Below, piece after piece: positions 59,719 through 62,356 of a DNA stretch of 62,356 bases. Origin of the DNA: Accumulibacter sp. (GTDB lineage Bacteria; Pseudomonadota; Gammaproteobacteria; Burkholderiales; Rhodocyclaceae). The position numbers were made by a program, and so were the translations under genes. The notes beneath the pieces were generated by a model that searched no databases, had not been told where the DNA came from, and saw only the letters and a program-made list of their open reading frames with translations. How positions within the stretch are numbered: the first letter of the stretch is position 1; every line of letters begins with the position of its first letter. The stretch is taken from contig NZ_JAMTDQ010000093.1 of assembly GCF_023806635.1 (NCBI RefSeq), positions 1 to 62,356 on the forward strand, read 5' to 3'.

Positions 59719-60131
59719 GCGCGGCGGAGGCCGGGCGCCGCGAGTTGCCCCCACGCCTTGATCGGGCCGAACAACTGAGACGGTTCGATGGCCAGCGGGT
59801 CTGCCTAGTGGGGACCTACCTGTTCGTGCCCAGCCTGAAGAGGATGCCCCGTCCGGGCCGGCCGCCCGAGTACGTGGACCCGGGCGAGGTCGTCATTCAG
59901 ATCGATGGCAGCGCCGCGGCCTACGACCCCACGGCCGGCGACATGCCGGCCCGCATCGGCCTTGGCAGCGAAGCGCGGTCGAGCGAGGAGATCGTTCGGC
60001 TCAACCATCGCCGCGTCGCGGTCGAGGGTCGCATCGTGCTGCGACCGGAGATGGCCCGGGTGCTCCCGTGCGCGGCGCGCAGACCTGGCCCGGAATTGCA
60101 GGACCCCAACGGACTGCGCCTCGCGGAGTGA
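59715..60131 (+). CDS. Unrecognised partner of the DUF4157 protein
   Basis: The 138-residue protein starts at GTG 59715 within the preceding stop (GTGA), so the pair is coupled. It has no signal peptide. It appears beta-rich, with RFDGQRVCLVGTYLF, EVVIQIDG and RRVAVEGRIVL, in the manner of a small OB-like barrel. I do not recognise the family. Immunity protein, adaptor or loading factor are all possible. Confidence 0.6.
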   Translation: MSAAEAGRRELPPRLDRAEQLRRFDGQRVCLVGTYLFVPSLKRMPRPGRPPEYVDPGEVVIQIDGSAAAYDPTAGDMPARIGLGSEARSSEEIVRLNHRRVAVEGRIVLRPEMARVLPCAARRPGPELQDPNGLRLAE

Positions 60132-60277
60132 ATTCCGCTGGAGTCGATAGGGCGGGTCAAGAGTAGTCCAAATCCAGCGGCTGGATCTCCTCCAGCCGTG
60201 GCGATGCATACCGCCCGACGGCCAGCGGATCGAATTCGGGCGGCTGGTGGGGTGATGACTCCCTCTTTCGGCCACAC

Positions 60278-60296
60278 GGCACGCGCTGCGCGTGCC
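60278..60296. terminator. Hairpin between convergent genes
   Basis: GGCACGC (60278-60284), a 5-base loop and GCGTGCC (60290-60296) form a perfect stem between the convergent partner gene and VapC-like gene. There is no T run, so intrinsic termination is only possible. Confidence 0.35.
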
Positions 60297-60314
60297 AGGG
60301 ATGTGCTTCGGTCA

Positions 60315-60716
60315 TCACAGGCGCGCATCCTGTCGCGACAACTGCGATGCCCACGCCAGCAGGCTCACGTCGGCTGTGATCAACGTTGCCTGGTGTTGCA
60401 ACGAAGTGGCCAGGATGAAGCGGTCGGCGGGGTCACGGTGCATGTTTTCCAGCTGGGTGGCGAGGATGCCGATGCGGCCATCCAGCGCAATTTCCCGGAG
60501 GCCGGCCTGGAGCAGCTCGGAACGCCATTCCGCCGCCGGCAGGGGCAGCACGATACGCCCGCGCTGCGCGAGCATGGCCGCCTCCCAGAAACTGATGGCG
60601 CTCACGGCGACCGGGCCGGCGCGCCAGGCATCTTCGATCAGGCATCGCGCGACCGCGCCGAGAGCTGGGTCATCGCGATCCATCCAGAGCAGCGTGTGGG
60701 TATCGAGAACGATCAC
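60315..60716 (-). CDS. VapC-like PIN toxin
   Basis: The 133-residue protein starts VIVLDTHTLLWMDRDD. It has SAISFWEAAM with the middle acidic residue, and MHRDPADRFILATSL and LITADVSLLAW with the last ones. The THTLLW start is that of the subgroup paired with Phd-type antitoxins. I chose GTG 60716 because it overlaps the antitoxin stop (GTGA). Confidence 0.9.
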   Translation of the reverse strand: MIVLDTHTLLWMDRDDPALGAVARCLIEDAWRAGPVAVSAISFWEAAMLAQRGRIVLPLPAAEWRSELLQAGLREIALDGRIGILATQLENMHRDPADRFILATSLQHQATLITADVSLLAWASQLSRQDARL

Positions 60717-60943
60717 GCCAGCGCCTTCCACTCGACCTCATCGAGCGGTTCGACAATGTCGCCGGATATCTCGAGTTTGGGGTGCAAGCCGAATGGTGAC
60801 GTGGAACGTCCACCGCGGTACGGATGCAACTCGGCGATCGGGCGGCCGTTCTTCGTCACGACCCAGATTTCGCCCTTGCTGGCGACCTCGTCCATCAGGG
60901 CAAGGCACCTGGCTTTGAACTCGGAAGCTTGAATGGTCGGCAT
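60713..60943 (-). CDS. Phd/YefM-type antitoxin
   Basis: The 76-residue protein begins MPTIQASEFKARCLALMDEV and continues GEIWVVTKNGRPIAELHPY, the prevent-host-death fold. The C-terminal part (LEISGDIVEPLDEVEWKAL) is the toxin-binding tail. It represses and neutralises its VapC partner. The 733 bases upstream (60944-61676) hold only the cobB fragment and no supported gene. Confidence 0.88.
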   Translation of the reverse strand: MPTIQASEFKARCLALMDEVASKGEIWVVTKNGRPIAELHPYRGGRSTSPFGLHPKLEISGDIVEPLDEVEWKALA

Positions 60944-61312
60944 GGCACACTCCAATGGATTAACCACATGGCTGACCATAGTCTTCAAAGTGGTCACCGT
61001 CAAGGGGCGGCGCAGCCTTTTCATTCCTGACCAGCAAGAATTCGCAGCCAGTCGCACCACGTGAAACTGGCAAGGTGCAGCCTGCACTTCATCCGAACAC
61101 AGGGGGCAGTGCCATGGGTCGTAGCTTGGCAACGTGAAGTGGTTCATGCCGCCGCCTTTCTCATCTGCCGATCCCAGAGGCAGACCGCGATGCCGGGACG
61201 AGCAGCATCGAAATCGGCCGTGCGTCCTCGACCGCCCAGCCGCCCGGATCGATCGAATGGGCCAGCCGGTCGAGGTCGCGCCCGTCGACCCGCGAGCAGG
61301 GCCGACAGCGGC

Positions 61313-61437
61313 GCTGCCGACGCTCGCCGTGGCGGCCAGCGCGTCGGCAATGCGGTAGAGGCGGCCGGCCAGGTCAGTGATCCCGGCCGCGTGCAACAGC
61401 CCGAGAGGACCCTCCGGCAGGCTGTCGTCGCTGCGCA
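61313..61437 (-). pseudogene. Internal fragment of cobB
   Basis: The minus-strand reading RSDDSLPEGPLGLLHAAGIT, then LAGRLYRIADALAATASVG, parallels RSDDSLPERHLGLLQAAEIA and LSGRLDRLADALAATANIG in the intact CobB (57050-57171). Neither flank continues into cobB. It is a degenerate duplicate of the gene's middle. Confidence 0.8.
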
Positions 61438-61676
61438 TCCTGGACAAGCGCGGCAAGCCCGAGTCGGGCATGGGTTGTAGTTGGCCATGCGCAAAGGCCC
61501 CGCCTGAAGCAAGACGAGCTGCCATCGCGCGTCGTGGGACGACGCGCAAGCGGATCGATACAGCATGCGAACCTGGCGACAAGATGGCCGAACTGCTGTC
61601 GGCTCATTGAGGCTCTGGTCAAGGTCGGCCCATGCTGCCACAATCGTTGGCGATACCCGTTTGGATGGTGAGACTG

Positions 61677-62345
61677 ATGTCAAGCAAGCCGCACGACGAT
61701 CTGCCGACCCTTTTCGATCGTTTGAACTGGGACGACGAACTCACGCGCCTGTGTGAGAGCATCGAGCACTGCACGCCCCCACACGTCTTTGGGGTGCACG
61801 GCGATTGGGGTTCCGGCAAGACCAGCTTCATGCGCCAGTTGCAGTGGCGCCTCGGTGGCGAAGCGACAAAGGAGGACGGTTCGGTCGGCAGCGACAGCAT
61901 GAATTTCGGCGGAACGCAGGATCAACTTACTGCAGCGCGCGAGACACGCAGCAAGAAGATCGCCACGATCTGGTTCGAAGCTTGGCGCTACCAGAGCGAG
62001 GTGGTGCCCGTGGTGGCGCTGCTCCATGAAATGCGCCGGCAGCTGTCGACGGCGATCGCAGTCAAGGAGAAGCTGTCAAAGCTTGGCCAAGTGACCGTTC
62101 GATATCTTCTCGGTAGTCTGAGCGACGCTGCCAGGACCATAGGCGTCGAAGCCTTGCTACCGAACGCGGATCGGATCGAAAGCATTGGCGAGAAGTGGGA
62201 GAAGGCGAACCTCGCCGAGTCCTTGCCGACCGATTCAATCCGCGGCTTCCTCAGCGAGGCAATCAAGGAACTCTTGCCGAAAGACGAAAGCGCCCGCTTG
62301 GTTGCGGTGGTTCCGGTCGTCTGGACAGCCACCGGGGTCGAATAA
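61677..62345 (+). pseudogene. KAP-family P-loop NTPase, truncated
   Basis: KAP NTPases are membrane-linked ATPases found in defence and other contexts. The start (MSSKPHDDLPTLFDRLNWDD) and Walker A GDWGSGKT (42-49) with the following KAP motif IWFEAWRYQSE are intact. After ESARLV, where the Walker B IDDLDR normally follows, the frame reads AVVPVVWTATGVE and ends in TAA, so only 222 of some 500 or more residues remain. A break point, perhaps an IS end, lies near 62300. I chose ATG 61677; 61632 and 61665 are alternatives. Confidence 0.7.
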
Positions 62346-62356
62346 GCTAAGGCCGG

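Noticed and set aside
60944-61312. Possible gene with a CPLCSDE motif upstream of the Phd antitoxin
   Set aside because: The frame merges with the antitoxin frame and the cobB fragment without a proper start; it looks like a patchwork of remnants.
1-62356. tRNA, rRNA or replication origin
   Set aside because: No cloverleaf, rRNA-like stretch, dnaA-box cluster or repeat array typical of an origin was recognised by eye; a covariance-model scan would settle it.

Overview
The window is high-GC DNA (most third codon positions are G or C). Its gene content fits a betaproteobacterium of the Rhodocyclales/Candidatus Accumulibacter type: anaerobic-style cobalamin synthesis with cobalt uptake, an aryl-polyene-type pigment cluster, many toxin-antitoxin pairs and a copper/silver RND efflux set. 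The taxonomic placement is inference; no rRNA or tRNA gene was seen.

Layout. (1) 1-7.9 kb is a restriction/defence region: the 3' end of hsdS, an unrecognised gene, a GIY-YIG-like gene, a Fic protein, a complete hsdR, a Phd/PIN toxin-antitoxin pair and decayed restriction-type genes. (2) 7.9-16.4 kb carries a Tat-exported transglutaminase-like protein, a TlpA thioredoxin, an AbrB/PIN pair, and a redox run (glutathione transferase, PNPOx-flavodoxin reductase-ferredoxin fusion, dihydrolipoamide-dehydrogenase-like enzyme) ending convergently against a LysR regulator. (3) 16.7-27.5 kb is one long minus-strand cobalamin operon behind a B12 riboswitch: cbiM-N-Q-O (cobalt import), cobM, cbiX, cbiC, cbiD, cobL, cobI, cbiG (split), cobE, cobJ. 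Nearly all junctions overlap by 1-20 bases. (4) 27.5-28.0 kb holds IS remnants. (5) 28.0-46.0 kb is a minus-strand aryl polyene biosynthetic cluster: chain-length factor, lysophospholipid acyltransferase, two ACPs, membrane protein, AMP ligase, dehydratases, glycosyltransferase-acyltransferase, a SUMF1-fold protein, aromatic ammonia-lyase, thioesterase, LolA-like carrier, MMPL exporter, DUF3261 lipoprotein, ketoreductase and three ketosynthases. (6) 46.6-49.3 kb is accessory: a lipoprotein hydrolase, an MNT nucleotidyltransferase with a broken HEPN partner, and a Uma2 nuclease. (7) 49.4-56.45 kb is a CusF-C-B-A metal efflux cassette bracketed by about 187-bp direct repeats that include the 3' end of cobB. 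(8) 56.4-62.36 kb contains intact cobB, a DUF4157 toxin-like protein with a downstream partner, a Phd/VapC pair, an internal cobB fragment, and a truncated KAP P-loop NTPase at the edge.

How it fits together. The riboswitch operon and cobB supply ring-contraction-stage enzymes and cobalt; cbiJ/cobK, cbiP and cbiB are not in the window. The pigment cluster would make an aromatic starter (ammonia-lyase plus ligase), extend it on two ACPs and move the product to the outer membrane.

The most notable observations are a roughly 115-bp element with a near-consensus sigma70 promoter present twice (before the MNT gene and before the Cus cassette), the cobB 3'-end duplication flanking the Cus genes, a CusF-like gene whose only well-placed start is ATC, and a type I restriction locus carrying extra genes between hsdS and hsdR.
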